A stretch of 64,000 nucleotides of DNA from Bifidobacterium biavatii DSM 23969 (lineage in GTDB: Bacteria > Actinomycetota > Actinomycetes > Actinomycetales > Bifidobacteriaceae). A model generated the notes under the pieces. It saw only the letters and a program-made list of their open reading frames with translations. It did not search any database and had not been told where the DNA came from. Each line of letters starts with the position of its first letter. The first letter of the stretch is position 1. The stretch covers positions 310,001 through 374,000 of the forward strand of contig NZ_JGYN01000030.1 of NCBI RefSeq assembly GCF_000741165.1, in the 5' to 3' direction. Positions 45,035 to 54,604 of the stretch are shown here, one piece after another. Made by a program: the position numbers and the translations under genes.

Positions 45035-45171
45035 CGCTTATTTTGGCGGCCGACACCGCCATCCAGCCGTACGCTGGAAGCAGACCCGGAGACATGCTCT
45101 CGCCGGGCGCAGCAATGTCGGACTTGCACCCAGCGCTGAGTTGCACTTAGTCGAGACGAGGGGACACGGCC

Positions 45172-45897
45172 ATGAGCGTCAGAGAGATTATGAGAAAGCG
45201 TCTCCGCATATTGTCCGTTGCATTCGTGCTTGTTGTCGTCTCCGCAACGGCTGCCTGCTCCGACGCACAGGATGCGAAGCAGGCTGCAACCAATGAAACC
45301 AGTGCCGGCGGCGCCAGAATCGCTTCGTCGCGGTCGGACTATATCGAACAGCTGCTTCAGGAAAACGACAAAGCCACGTATCCGATGGCGGATTCCCAAC
45401 TGGAAATGCTCAAGCGCGCATTGAACAACGACGGCAAAATATCCACTTCCGATTACGAGCGATCATGGAGCGACTACTCGCAATGCATCATGGACCGCGG
45501 ATGGTCGAAGCCAGTGCTGAATCATTTTCCCAACGGAATTATCGACAATTCGGGAATGAATCTCGGCGGCTTGACCGAGCAGCAGCATAAGCAGGTCATG
45601 CAGGACGTGATCGAATGCTCGAATCTGTACACCGTGGGAGTGGACGCCGTATACGGCATGCAGGTGGGCAATCCCTCACTGTGGCAGGATCTCGATCAGG
45701 CGATCGTGGACTGCCTGCATAAGAACAATCTGGTTTCCAAGGAATACGACGCCGATCAGTACCAGAAGGATTTCAATAATCGAGGCAAAGGCGAAACGGT
45801 ATTGAATTTCGATGACATGTCGGTTCGTGGTTGTCTTGCAGCCAACGGCAGCACGCTGTCGAACCAGTCGGATGAGCTGTGGGACCCGACGACATAA
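45172..45897 (+). CDS. lipoprotein of unknown function (paralogue 1)
   Basis: A 241-residue lipoprotein with lipobox TAAC (Cys29 becomes the anchor) and a Cys-containing extracellular domain. Four Cys recur in both paralogues: in SQCIMDRGW, IECSNLY, VDCLHKNN and VRGCLAANG. This suggests two disulfides. AGGGGA precedes the ATG. It is divergent from an orphan response regulator and is followed by a paralogue. No family is recognised; roles in sensing, adhesion or immunity to a bacteriocin are all open. Confidence 0.75.
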   Translation: MSVREIMRKRLRILSVAFVLVVVSATAACSDAQDAKQAATNETSAGGARIASSRSDYIEQLLQENDKATYPMADSQLEMLKRALNNDGKISTSDYERSWSDYSQCIMDRGWSKPVLNHFPNGIIDNSGMNLGGLTEQQHKQVMQDVIECSNLYTVGVDAVYGMQVGNPSLWQDLDQAIVDCLHKNNLVSKEYDADQYQKDFNNRGKGETVLNFDDMSVRGCLAANGSTLSNQSDELWDPTT

Positions 45898-45963
45898 GGC
45901 TGCGATTGCCCAGCACCGTTTTTCGTATAAGAAAATCAGGTATCACGGATCGGGGGAACGGAT

Positions 45964-46716
45964 ATGACGCGTGGCAAACGAATCGCTGCAGGCGCAACGG
46001 CAATGCTGATATGGCTGCTTCTTGTCTGCGCCGGTTGTTCCTCCGATCCAAACGCCGGTGCAAACGCCGGCGGCGACGACGGCGCAACGTCGTCCAGCGA
46101 TGCGGAGGTTCGTTCCTCCCAGCCGGCGGGCGGATTTGCGTCGTCACTGTCCGAATACGTCGATTCGCTGCTGAAGGACGACGCAAAGGCTGAACAAAAG
46201 ATGTCCGATACGCAGCGCGCCATGCTGGAACGCGCGCTGGAGCATGACGGCGAAGTGTCCGCCGCCGACTACGAGCAGGCATGGTCAGACTACAAGCAAT
46301 GCATGGTCGACAGCGGATATGCCGCGCCGGTGCTGGTCAAATACTCGAACGGCATATACATGCAGGCGACGATCGACGGCGGCAAGTCAACGGACGATCA
46401 GCGGTCGAAATTCTCCGACGACTACGACCGCTGCTTCACCGACACCGCGCTCTATGTCACCGGCGTGTATTCCATACAGGTCGGCAACCCGGAGCTGCTG
46501 AACGACGGCGACCAGTCGGTGGTGGACTGCCTGATACGCTCCGACGCGGTCGACAGGACCTACACCAAACGCCAATACCAGCAGGACAAGGAACGGTACC
46601 TGCAGCAATCAGGCGACACCACGCTCGATTTCACCAACGTCTCGGCCCAGTCCTGCCTGGCCGCCAACGGCTGGGGCATCAACAACGGCACCGTCACCTG
46701 GAAGCCTTTCGGCTGA
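45964..46716 (+). CDS. lipoprotein of unknown function (paralogue 2)
   Basis: A 250-residue lipoprotein similar to the preceding gene along its whole length (shared YxQCMxDxGY, QVGNPELL, VDCL, CLAANG). The signal peptide ends near Cys25 (CAGC). The N-terminal mature region is Ala/Asp/Ser-rich and the C-terminal domain is the conserved part. GGGGGAAC precedes the ATG. It is 66 bases from the first lipoprotein gene. Tandem duplication is evident; function is unknown. Confidence 0.75.
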   Translation: MTRGKRIAAGATAMLIWLLLVCAGCSSDPNAGANAGGDDGATSSSDAEVRSSQPAGGFASSLSEYVDSLLKDDAKAEQKMSDTQRAMLERALEHDGEVSAADYEQAWSDYKQCMVDSGYAAPVLVKYSNGIYMQATIDGGKSTDDQRSKFSDDYDRCFTDTALYVTGVYSIQVGNPELLNDGDQSVVDCLIRSDAVDRTYTKRQYQQDKERYLQQSGDTTLDFTNVSAQSCLAANGWGINNGTVTWKPFG

Positions 46717-46730
46717 CGGCCGTTCAGCCG
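46710..46730. terminator. small hairpin at the end of the lipoprotein operon
   Basis: CGGCTGA (46710-46716, including the stop) pairs with TCAGCCG (46724-46730) around a 7-base loop. It separates the lipoprotein gene from the convergent YhgE-like gene. Confidence 0.4.
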
Positions 46731-46743
46731 GCCCCGCCAACCG

Positions 46744-49077
46744 TCACATCACCTTGGTGCTTTCGAGGTTGCGGATGATCCAGTCGTTGAGGCGGATCAC
46801 CGGCTTGCGCAGCACCAAGCCGAGCAGCAGGGACGGGACGAGGAACAGGGCCAGTTTGCCCATCGCCACCCAGTATTCCATGCCGTAGGCGCCCGCCATC
46901 GCGGAATGCATCGCATCCACCGCATACGGGAACAGCAGCCAGTGCGAAACGGCCTGGAAGAACGGCGGCAGGGTTTCGATCGGGAACGTGCCGCCCGAGC
47001 CGGCCACCTGCATGACGAGCAGTACCACGGCGATGGCCTTGCCGATGTCGCCGAACGAGACGGTGAGCGTGTAGATGAGGTTCGAGAACACGATCGACGC
47101 GAGCCAGCCGGTGAGCAGGAACAGGAACGGGTGCTCGCACTGGATGCCGAGGTACAGCAGGTCGCCGAGGCACAGCAGCGTGCTTTGCAGCAGCGCGAGC
47201 ACGCCAAACAGCATGTACCGGCCGAAATACTCCTCGTGCAGGCGCAGGCCGAACCGACGCGCGTTGCCGGGGGATTCGGCGCGCGGTTTCATGAGCACGT
47301 CGAGCGCCGCCACCGGCCCGGCCGCGCGCCCGGCCACGATCGCGTCGCGCAGGCCCATTTCCTCGCCGAGCGGCAGCGAGTTGCCGAGTCCGAGAATGCG
47401 GGCCTTCTCGTGGTCGGAGATCGTCACCTTGAGCATGGCCACGAGAATGATCGCGCCCACCCAGATGGACAGGATCGTGTAGAACGGGGCCATGGCCGAA
47501 CCGTAGTTGGCGATCGGGTACACGGCCGTGCGGTCGAGCGCGACCGGCGCGGAGATGAGCGTGGCGATCGCGTCCGGGTCGGCGTCGGTGAGCTGCGACA
47601 GGTCGATGCTGCCGCCGCTGGCCAGCGACGTGAGCTTGTCCTTGAGCGTCGTGAGTTTCGCCGCGGACTTGTTGAGCGCGGCGGACGCCTTGCCGAGCGT
47701 GGATTGGATGTCGCCGATTTGCGTGGCGATGCCGCCGGACAGGCCGGACACGTCGTTGATCGTGTCGTTCAGCCCGTTCGACACGCTGCCGATCTGCGCG
47801 GCCACGTCGCTCACGGACGACGAGAGCGCGTCGAGCTGCGGTTTGAGCGTGGTGCGGTACGTGTCGGACGCGTCGGTGACAGTCGTCTTCGCGTCAGCGA
47901 TCTTCTGCTTGAGCTCCGTACGCACGGTTGCCGCGTCGGCCGTACCGTCGTTGATGCGGGTCGCTGCGTCACCCAACGCGTCGGCCGCATCGGCGAGCTT
48001 GGTCTGCGCGGATTCAGCGCGATCGGCGGCGCGGTTGAGCGCGCCTTTGACGTCCGGCAGCAGCGTCTCGTCCGTCTCGTCGGCGAGCGTGCGCAGCGCG
48101 GACGCGTACGATCCGAACGCGTCGGACTGCTTCTGCACCTTGCCCTGCATGTCGGTGAGCTTGTCGGCGACCTGCCCGGCCTGCGAGTCGATGTCGGTGA
48201 ACGCCGCGTCGACCTGCCGTTCGATGTCGTCGTACGATCCGGCCGCCTGCTTGAGCGCCTCGCTCACGCCGCCGGACGCGCCGGACAGCGCCTTCTCCAG
48301 ACTCGACAGTCCGGATTTTCCTTGCGATATGGCCGTTTTGGCCGAGTCACCGCTCGATTTGACCGAGCCGAGCAGCTTGTCGGTGGAGTCGATGATGCTG
48401 CCGGCCGCGCCGAGCAGCGCCGAATACGAGTCGACCTGCTTGGCCGTGGAGGTCAGCTGCGAAGCGAGCGTGCCGATGTGCCCGGTCGCGTTGTCCACGT
48501 ACTGGCCGACCTGCGGGCTTTGCGCGTAGTCCATGACGCTAGAGGCGAGGTCGAGCGCGACTTCGCCCACGGTTTTCACGAACGTCTGGTCGATGGTGGT
48601 GGCCACGGTGGTCGCGCCCGCGTCGGTGATGTGCGGGGCGATCGGGTTGACTTTTTCGTTGAGGTAGTATTCGAGCTTCGCGTGCTTGATGTTGGGGGAG
48701 AAGACGGTCATCATGTCCGCGCTGAAGCTTTTCGGAATGATGAGCGCCGCATAGTATTCGCCCGAGTTCACGCCGTCGATAGCCTGCGCCTTGTCGACGA
48801 ACTGCCAGTCGAGCTGGTGGTTGGCGCGCAGCGCGCTCGTCACCGTCTCGCCCACGTTGATCTTGACCGGCATCAGGTCCGACTTGTAGCCCTTGTCGAC
48901 GTTCGCGACGGCGACTTTGAGCGATTTCGTGTTGCCGTACGGATCCCAGCTTGCGGCGATGTTGTACCACGCGTACAGCGACGGCACGATCACGAGTCCC
49001 ATCGCGACGATGATCGCGATCACGTTGCGCGTCGACTGGCGGACGTCGCGTACGAAGATGCGCCAGATGTTCCTCAT
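46744..49077 (-). CDS. YhgE/Pip-family membrane protein (copy 1)
   Basis: A 777-residue YhgE/Pip-type membrane protein: N-terminal membrane segment (about 20-42), a long extracytoplasmic region with coiled-coil character, and about five C-terminal helices (from about residue 555). The N-terminal block VPSLYAWYNIAASWDPYGNT and GEYYAALIIPKSFS match the family. Named for phage infection proteins of lactococci, the family has structural kinship to EsaA of type VII secretion and to ABC-2-like exporters. Start at ATG 49077 with AAGGAG. Overlaps copy 2 by four bases (ATGA). No phage-related gene is nearby, so a substrate or phage role is open. Confidence 0.85.
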   Translation of the reverse strand: MRNIWRIFVRDVRQSTRNVIAIIVAMGLVIVPSLYAWYNIAASWDPYGNTKSLKVAVANVDKGYKSDLMPVKINVGETVTSALRANHQLDWQFVDKAQAIDGVNSGEYYAALIIPKSFSADMMTVFSPNIKHAKLEYYLNEKVNPIAPHITDAGATTVATTIDQTFVKTVGEVALDLASSVMDYAQSPQVGQYVDNATGHIGTLASQLTSTAKQVDSYSALLGAAGSIIDSTDKLLGSVKSSGDSAKTAISQGKSGLSSLEKALSGASGGVSEALKQAAGSYDDIERQVDAAFTDIDSQAGQVADKLTDMQGKVQKQSDAFGSYASALRTLADETDETLLPDVKGALNRAADRAESAQTKLADAADALGDAATRINDGTADAATVRTELKQKIADAKTTVTDASDTYRTTLKPQLDALSSSVSDVAAQIGSVSNGLNDTINDVSGLSGGIATQIGDIQSTLGKASAALNKSAAKLTTLKDKLTSLASGGSIDLSQLTDADPDAIATLISAPVALDRTAVYPIANYGSAMAPFYTILSIWVGAIILVAMLKVTISDHEKARILGLGNSLPLGEEMGLRDAIVAGRAAGPVAALDVLMKPRAESPGNARRFGLRLHEEYFGRYMLFGVLALLQSTLLCLGDLLYLGIQCEHPFLFLLTGWLASIVFSNLIYTLTVSFGDIGKAIAVVLLVMQVAGSGGTFPIETLPPFFQAVSHWLLFPYAVDAMHSAMAGAYGMEYWVAMGKLALFLVPSLLLGLVLRKPVIRLNDWIIRNLESTKVM

Positions 49078-51836
49078 CGTGCGTCTCCTTCCGTCGTCGC
49101 ACGGCCTGTTTCGCCCGTCGTACCAGCGTCCGCCGCGTCCGCCGAATGGAACGCCGGCAGCTCCTCCGTCACTTCGCCGATGTCCGGACTGTCGTCGAGC
49201 GCGACGTCCGCGTTCGGCACGCGCCACGGCGCATGTTTCGCGTGACGGCCTGCGCCGCCGCGCCCGCCCGGCCGCAGCCACACGTAGCCGTTGAGCATCA
49301 CGTTGCGGAATTCGTCGGCGCTCATCGCGCTCACGCCGAGCTGTCGCGCGTAGCTTTCGCGCGTGTATTCGACAACGATCAGATACGTGTCGATCAGGAT
49401 GATCGAGGCGATCCACGCGGTGAGCATGGCGATTTTGTTGGTGAGCACGAACAGCAGCACGAGGAAGATGAACGGCAGCACCGCGAGCAGCGCGAGGCCG
49501 GAGATGATGAGCTTCGGATAGCGCATGAAGAACCGGTGCGCACGCCGCTTGACCATCGCGTGCAGTTCGCTGCCCTCCTCGACGCGGCCGAACAGCGCGT
49601 TGAGGCTCACGCGTTCGTTGACCATCGAATTGTGTTCGGTGATCATCAGGTCCGTGTCGCCGAGTCGGCGGTCGAACAGCGCGTTGAGGTTCATCGCGTA
49701 GCGGCGCACGACGAGGCCGACGAACAGCGCGGCCGGCAGGTACAGTGCCAGATGGCCCATGTCGAGCCAGTAATGGTTCGCGTACGTGCCGGCGATCGGC
49801 CCGCGCATCGCGTTGATGCCGTACGTGAACGGCAGCCACGGGTGCAGCTTGCGGAAGAAGTCGGGCATCATTTCGATCGGGTACAGGCCGGACGCGCCCG
49901 GGATCTGCATGATGACGAGCACGACCGCGACCGCCTTGCCGATGTGGCGGAACGCGACGGCCAGCGCGTAGATGATGTTGATGTAGACGAACGAGCAGAA
50001 CAGTCCGGCGAGGATGAACAGGACCGGATGGGTCATCTGAATGCCGAGCGCGATGTCGCCGACCGTGGCGATGAGCGCCTGCAGGAATCCGACAACAAGC
50101 AGCAGCAGCCAGCGGCCGAGGTACGCCTGCGAGGCGGAGATGCGGCCGAGCTTCTCAAGCCCCTCGCGGTCCACTTCGAGCTTGTAGATGGCGATGAGCA
50201 CGAAGCCGCCGACCCACAGCGCGAGGTTCGTGTAGAACGGCGTGACGGCGGAACCGTAGTTGTCGACCGGATACACGATCTTTTCGTCGAGGCTGACGGG
50301 CGAGCTCATAAACTCGCCGAATTCCTTGTCGTCGAGGTGCAGGGTGTCACGGATTTTCTTGTATGCGGCGGAGCTGTCGAGCGCGCCGATGTCCGCGCGC
50401 ACGGTTTCGACGTCCGTGGCGAGCTGGTTCAGGGATTCCTGCGTGCCGGACAGCGTGGTTTTGGTCTGGTCGATTGTGGTGCCCAGCTGGTTGAACAGAC
50501 CGTCGGCCTGGTCGAGCGTGGAGTTCAGCGAGACGAGCGTGCCGTTCAGGGTGCCGTTGAGCGTGGCGAAGCTGTCGAGCGAGGCGCTCAGGCTGGGTAT
50601 GACCGTGCCGGTGAGCGAGCTGCGCGTGGCCGCGATGGCGGCGAGACCGCCGCTGGACGCGCTGCCGACCGCGCCGGACAGGCTGCTCGTCGCGTTTTTG
50701 CCGGAGGTGATGAACTGCGTGGAGTCCTTGCGGAACGTGTCGAGCTGGCTTTGCTGCGTGGTGATGACGCCGTCGACCGTGTCGATCTGGCTCCAGATGC
50801 GTTTGCCGAGCGGGTCGCTGGTGTCTTGGTCGATGCCGGCCGCGTTGAGCGCCTTTTTAAGGTTCGTGAGCGCGGCCGCGGTGTTGTCGAGCGGTTTGCT
50901 CACGTTGTCGTAGATCGAGTCAACTGCGATTTGGGCGGTGTTGAACGTGCCGGTGACGCTGCCGGCGGCCGCGTTCGCACTGGCGGCGACGCCCGCGAGC
51001 TGGAGCGAGCCGTCATCGAGCGCGCCGGTGAGCGTGGTTGAGAACGTTTGCGTGCTCTTCTGCGCTTCGGCGAGCAGCGTGCCGGATTGCTTGGACGCCT
51101 TCTGCGCGGCGGCGATGGCTTGCCGGAGCGTGGCCGTGTTGCCTTTGGCCTTGTCGAGCGCAGATTTGGTGGTTGCGAGCGTGGACTGCATGGAGTCGAG
51201 CGCGTTTTGCGTGTCGCGCAGGCTGGCCAGCACCGTGTCAAGATCGTTGATCGCGCCGGTTTGTGTCTGATTCGTGGTCTTGTCGAGTTCGCCGCCGGCC
51301 GCGGATACGGCTTTGGCGACGGTGTTCGCGACGGTGGAGACGAACGTGGCGTTGATCTGTGTGTCGATCGTCGTAGCGCCGGTGTCGGTGATTTTCGGCG
51401 CGGTCGCGTTCTTTTTCTCGTTGACGTAGTACTTGATGCTCGGCCGCTTGGATGATCCGGTGACCGAGTTGACGAGGCTTTCGCTGAAGTCCTTGGGCAG
51501 GACGATGGCCGCGTAGTATTCGCCCGACTGCACGCCGGAAATCGCCTGCTCCTCGTCGACGAACCGCCAGCCGAGCGACGAGTTCTTCTTCAGCTGCGAG
51601 ACGACCTGCTTGCCTGCATTGAGGCTGCCGACGAGGTCGGATTTGGTGCCCTTGTCCTCGTTGGCAATGGCGACCTGCAGGTTGCCGGTGGCCGAGTACG
51701 GGTCCCAGTTGGCGAGGATGTTGAACCATGCGTACAGCGACGGGATGATGGCCACGCCGAGCGTGACCACGAGCGCGACGGGGTTGCGCAGGATACGCCT
51801 GAGATCGCGCGTGAATATCGTCCAGACTGTGCGCAC
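49074..51836 (-). CDS. YhgE/Pip-family membrane protein (copy 2)
   Basis: A 920-residue YhgE/Pip-type membrane protein with the same plan as copy 1: N-terminal helix (VALVVTLGVAIIPSLYAWFNILANWDPYS), a coiled-coil-rich extracytoplasmic segment of about 550 residues, six C-terminal helices, then a longer cytoplasmic tail with a further hydrophobic pair at about 825-860 and an Arg/Gly/Asp-rich end. The start is a GTG at 51836 preceded by AAGGAG with a 7-base spacing. The two genes form one operon. The family is linked to phage adsorption or export functions in Gram-positives. Confidence 0.85.
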   Translation of the reverse strand: MRTVWTIFTRDLRRILRNPVALVVTLGVAIIPSLYAWFNILANWDPYSATGNLQVAIANEDKGTKSDLVGSLNAGKQVVSQLKKNSSLGWRFVDEEQAISGVQSGEYYAAIVLPKDFSESLVNSVTGSSKRPSIKYYVNEKKNATAPKITDTGATTIDTQINATFVSTVANTVAKAVSAAGGELDKTTNQTQTGAINDLDTVLASLRDTQNALDSMQSTLATTKSALDKAKGNTATLRQAIAAAQKASKQSGTLLAEAQKSTQTFSTTLTGALDDGSLQLAGVAASANAAAGSVTGTFNTAQIAVDSIYDNVSKPLDNTAAALTNLKKALNAAGIDQDTSDPLGKRIWSQIDTVDGVITTQQSQLDTFRKDSTQFITSGKNATSSLSGAVGSASSGGLAAIAATRSSLTGTVIPSLSASLDSFATLNGTLNGTLVSLNSTLDQADGLFNQLGTTIDQTKTTLSGTQESLNQLATDVETVRADIGALDSSAAYKKIRDTLHLDDKEFGEFMSSPVSLDEKIVYPVDNYGSAVTPFYTNLALWVGGFVLIAIYKLEVDREGLEKLGRISASQAYLGRWLLLLVVGFLQALIATVGDIALGIQMTHPVLFILAGLFCSFVYINIIYALAVAFRHIGKAVAVVLVIMQIPGASGLYPIEMMPDFFRKLHPWLPFTYGINAMRGPIAGTYANHYWLDMGHLALYLPAALFVGLVVRRYAMNLNALFDRRLGDTDLMITEHNSMVNERVSLNALFGRVEEGSELHAMVKRRAHRFFMRYPKLIISGLALLAVLPFIFLVLLFVLTNKIAMLTAWIASIILIDTYLIVVEYTRESYARQLGVSAMSADEFRNVMLNGYVWLRPGGRGGAGRHAKHAPWRVPNADVALDDSPDIGEVTEELPAFHSADAADAGTTGETGRATTEGDAR

Positions 51837-52067
51837 CCGACCGCTCCTTACCGCAAGCCATCATCCGCGCCGGCCTGAATATCGCACGTATCGTTATGCG
51901 CGGTGACGGCCGGCGAGGCCCTTCATGTCATCGCTCAGTATAAGCGGACCCCGCCGCCGTTCCTCGGCCGCTTCGCCCCTGGGCGCGACAACGCGACACC
52001 GACCGCCCGTTCTGTCCAAATACCGCCCGCATACCGCATGCCCAACCGGCCGACTAGCGTAAGGGGC

Positions 52068-54425
52068 ATGACCAATATCAACGACAACATTGTCCAGTTT
52101 CCCCGTCTGAGGGCCCGCACGCTGCGCTTCGGCGGCGGCGCGCCCCGTTCCGCCCGCGTGATCGGCGACGGCTCGCACGCGCTGTTCCTGCGTTCCGACG
52201 GTCCCGAGGATCTCGTGACCTCGCTGTGGCTGAGCGTCGTCGACAGCAACGCCGCCGGCGAGGAGTCACATCGCGAGATCCTGCTCGCCGACCCGCGCGA
52301 GCTGCTCGCCGACGCGGACAGCGAGGACGTGCCGGCCGAAGAGAAGGCCCGTCGCGAACGCGCCCGCGAAGGCGGTTCCGGCATCGTCTCCTATTCGGTC
52401 GATGCGGCCGGCCGCCGCGTCGTGTTCACGATCAACGGCCGTCTGTTCCTGACCGACATCGTCGACGATGCGGACGGCGAACCGTCCGGCCGCACGCGCC
52501 AGCTGGCCGCCGCGCAGCTCGACACGGACGAGCAGGGCGTCTACGGCCCGGTGCTCAACCCGCGCGTCAGCCCGGACGGCAGGCACGTGCTGTACACGAC
52601 CGGCGAGCATCTCGTCATCATCGACATCGCCGACAACGGCAACGACCACATCGGCACGATCTGGGGCGTCGACGACGAGACGGACGACGCGGACGGCGAA
52701 AACACGTGGAAGATCGGCCTGGCCGAATTCGTGGCCGGCGAGGAGATGGACCGCTACGACGGCTTCTGGTGGGGCCCCGATTCGCGCCACATCCTCTTCG
52801 AAACCTTCGACACCGAACGCGAGCCGATCTGGTACATCAGCGATCCGGCCAATCCGGAGCATCCGGCCGTCGGCCGCCGCTATCCGCGCGCGCTCACCGA
52901 AAACGCGGAAACGTACCTGACCGTCGCCGAACTCTCGTTCGACGCGGACGGCCGCTACAACGGCATCGACGGCGCGCAGGTCGAGTGGGACCGTGCGACG
53001 TACGAGTACATCGCCGCGGTCAGCTGGGCCAAGGATCGCGATCCGCTCGTGCTCGTGCAGGATCGTTGCCAGCGCAACGACCAAGTGCTGTCCGTCACGG
53101 TCGACGGCGACGATGCGGGCGCGACGCGCGTGCTCGAAACGCACCACAACGACCAGTGGATCGACCTGATCCCCGGCACGCCCGCGTACACGCCGGACGG
53201 TCGTCTCATCGGCGCGTTCAACGACATGGACACGGACACGAACCGGCTCACGGTCGACGGTCGCGCGTTCACGCCCGCCGGCTGGCAGGTGCGCGGCGTG
53301 CTCGACGTGACCGACCGCGACGTGCTCGCGCTCGTGCAGCGTTCGCCCGAAACCGCGCCCGACGTGCCGGCCGAGTGGGCGGCCGCGGCGGCCGACGAAC
53401 GTCGTCTCGGCGATCATGATGCGCGCAGTTTCGACGTGGTGAGCATCGCGTACGACGGCACGCTCACGCCCGTCACCGACAAGCCCGGCTCGTGGACCGC
53501 GTCGCGCGGCAAGGGCAGCATCGTCGTGTCCGGACGCGACATGGCGCACGCGAAGTCGACCATGCTGCACAACGGCCACGCGATCGCGAATCATGCGGCC
53601 GAACCTGGCTTCGCGCCGAACCTCGCGTTCACGCGGCTCGGCGAGCACCGGTTGTACACGGCGATCATCGCGCCGAGCGCCGATAGCCCGTACGCGCAGG
53701 CCGAGAAGCTGCCAGTGCTCATGAAGCCGTACGGCGGCCCGGGTTTCCAGCAGGTCATCGCCAGCCAGGCGTTCTACTGGGAGGCCCAGTGGTGGGCCGA
53801 TCAGGGCTTCCTGGTCGTCACGGCCGACGGCCGCGGCACCACCGGCCGCGGACCGAAGTGGGACCGCGCGATCTTCGAGAACATGAAGGACGTGACGCTC
53901 GCCGACCAGGTCGAGGCCGTGCACGCGCTGCCAGACGCGGTCGCCGCGCTCAACGCCGGAGCGGACTCCGCCGCCGGCGAAACGCATATTCCCGCGCCCG
54001 ATCTGGACAAGGTGTGCATGATCGGCTGGTCGTACGGCGGATTCCTGTCCGCGCTCGCCGTGCTCGACGCGCCGGACGTGTTCAAGGCCGGCTGCGCGGG
54101 CGCTCCCCCCACCGACTGGACGCTGTACGACACGCACTACACCGAACGCTATCTGGGCCTCGACCCGGAAGTGTATGAGCGCAACGGCATCGTGCAGGAC
54201 GCGCCGAAGCTCGAACGCGCGCTCATGCTCATCCACGGCTTCGCGGACGACAACGTCACCATCGCGCACAGCCTCCGGCTGTCGCAGGCGCTCATGGCCG
54301 CAGGCCGCCCGCACACCTACCTGCCGTTGACGGGCATCACGCACATGACCAACGACGAGACGGTGGCGGAGAACCTGCTCATCCTCCAGCGCGACTTCCT
54401 GCGCGACGCGCTCGACCTGCGCTGA
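52068..54425 (+). CDS. S9 family peptidase (DPP IV/prolyl oligopeptidase-like)
   Basis: A 785-residue serine peptidase: N-terminal beta-propeller (about 20-500, DPP4-like) and C-terminal alpha/beta hydrolase domain. The catalytic triad is Ser655 (GWSYGGF), Asp727 (HGFADDN) and His759 (GITHM). It should release dipeptides or short peptides from prolyl-rich substrates in the cytoplasm, since no signal peptide is visible. The ATG at 52068 has no proper ribosome binding site; AAGGGGC sits directly against it and a TAGCGT box lies eight bases upstream, so the mRNA may be leaderless. The gene is divergent from the YhgE-like pair and ends in a strong terminator. Confidence 0.88.
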   Translation: MTNINDNIVQFPRLRARTLRFGGGAPRSARVIGDGSHALFLRSDGPEDLVTSLWLSVVDSNAAGEESHREILLADPRELLADADSEDVPAEEKARRERAREGGSGIVSYSVDAAGRRVVFTINGRLFLTDIVDDADGEPSGRTRQLAAAQLDTDEQGVYGPVLNPRVSPDGRHVLYTTGEHLVIIDIADNGNDHIGTIWGVDDETDDADGENTWKIGLAEFVAGEEMDRYDGFWWGPDSRHILFETFDTEREPIWYISDPANPEHPAVGRRYPRALTENAETYLTVAELSFDADGRYNGIDGAQVEWDRATYEYIAAVSWAKDRDPLVLVQDRCQRNDQVLSVTVDGDDAGATRVLETHHNDQWIDLIPGTPAYTPDGRLIGAFNDMDTDTNRLTVDGRAFTPAGWQVRGVLDVTDRDVLALVQRSPETAPDVPAEWAAAAADERRLGDHDARSFDVVSIAYDGTLTPVTDKPGSWTASRGKGSIVVSGRDMAHAKSTMLHNGHAIANHAAEPGFAPNLAFTRLGEHRLYTAIIAPSADSPYAQAEKLPVLMKPYGGPGFQQVIASQAFYWEAQWWADQGFLVVTADGRGTTGRGPKWDRAIFENMKDVTLADQVEAVHALPDAVAALNAGADSAAGETHIPAPDLDKVCMIGWSYGGFLSALAVLDAPDVFKAGCAGAPPTDWTLYDTHYTERYLGLDPEVYERNGIVQDAPKLERALMLIHGFADDNVTIAHSLRLSQALMAAGRPHTYLPLTGITHMTNDETVAENLLILQRDFLRDALDLR

Positions 54426-54442
54426 GCGGGTTTCACGCCCGA

Positions 54443-54477
54443 CATGCGCCCGGGGAACCCTATTCCCCGGGCGCATG
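54443..54477 (+). terminator. terminator of the S9 peptidase
   Basis: A perfect 15-bp stem (54443-54457 with 54463-54477), GC-rich, 5-base loop. Confidence 0.8.
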
Positions 54478-54547
54478 CGGCGCCGTTCACATCACCCCCA
54501 CGGACGTGGAAGTTTTGCGCCCATAAGAACGCTTCCCGGCGGATTTT

Positions 54548-54576
54548 TTGGTCAGGTTCCCCACTGCGCGTAGGAT
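54548..54576 (+). promoter_or_regulatory. promoter of the fhaA-pknB operon
   Basis: TTGGTC (54548-54553), a 17-base spacer and TAGGAT (54571-54576), 28 bases before the fhaA start. AGAAAGGGATCACC provides the ribosome binding site. Confidence 0.65.
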
Positions 54577-54604
54577 GGGTGAGGATATGTAGAAAGGGAT
54601 CACC

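Noticed and set aside
46744..49839. A 254-residue N-terminal extension of the first YhgE-like protein
   Set aside because: The extension is a shadow of the second YhgE-like gene; ATG 49077 with AAGGAG starts the family-typical N-terminus.
54426..54604. tRNA gene upstream of fhaA, as in mycobacteria
   Set aside because: The region folds into a terminator and a promoter; no cloverleaf or CCA-end pattern was found.
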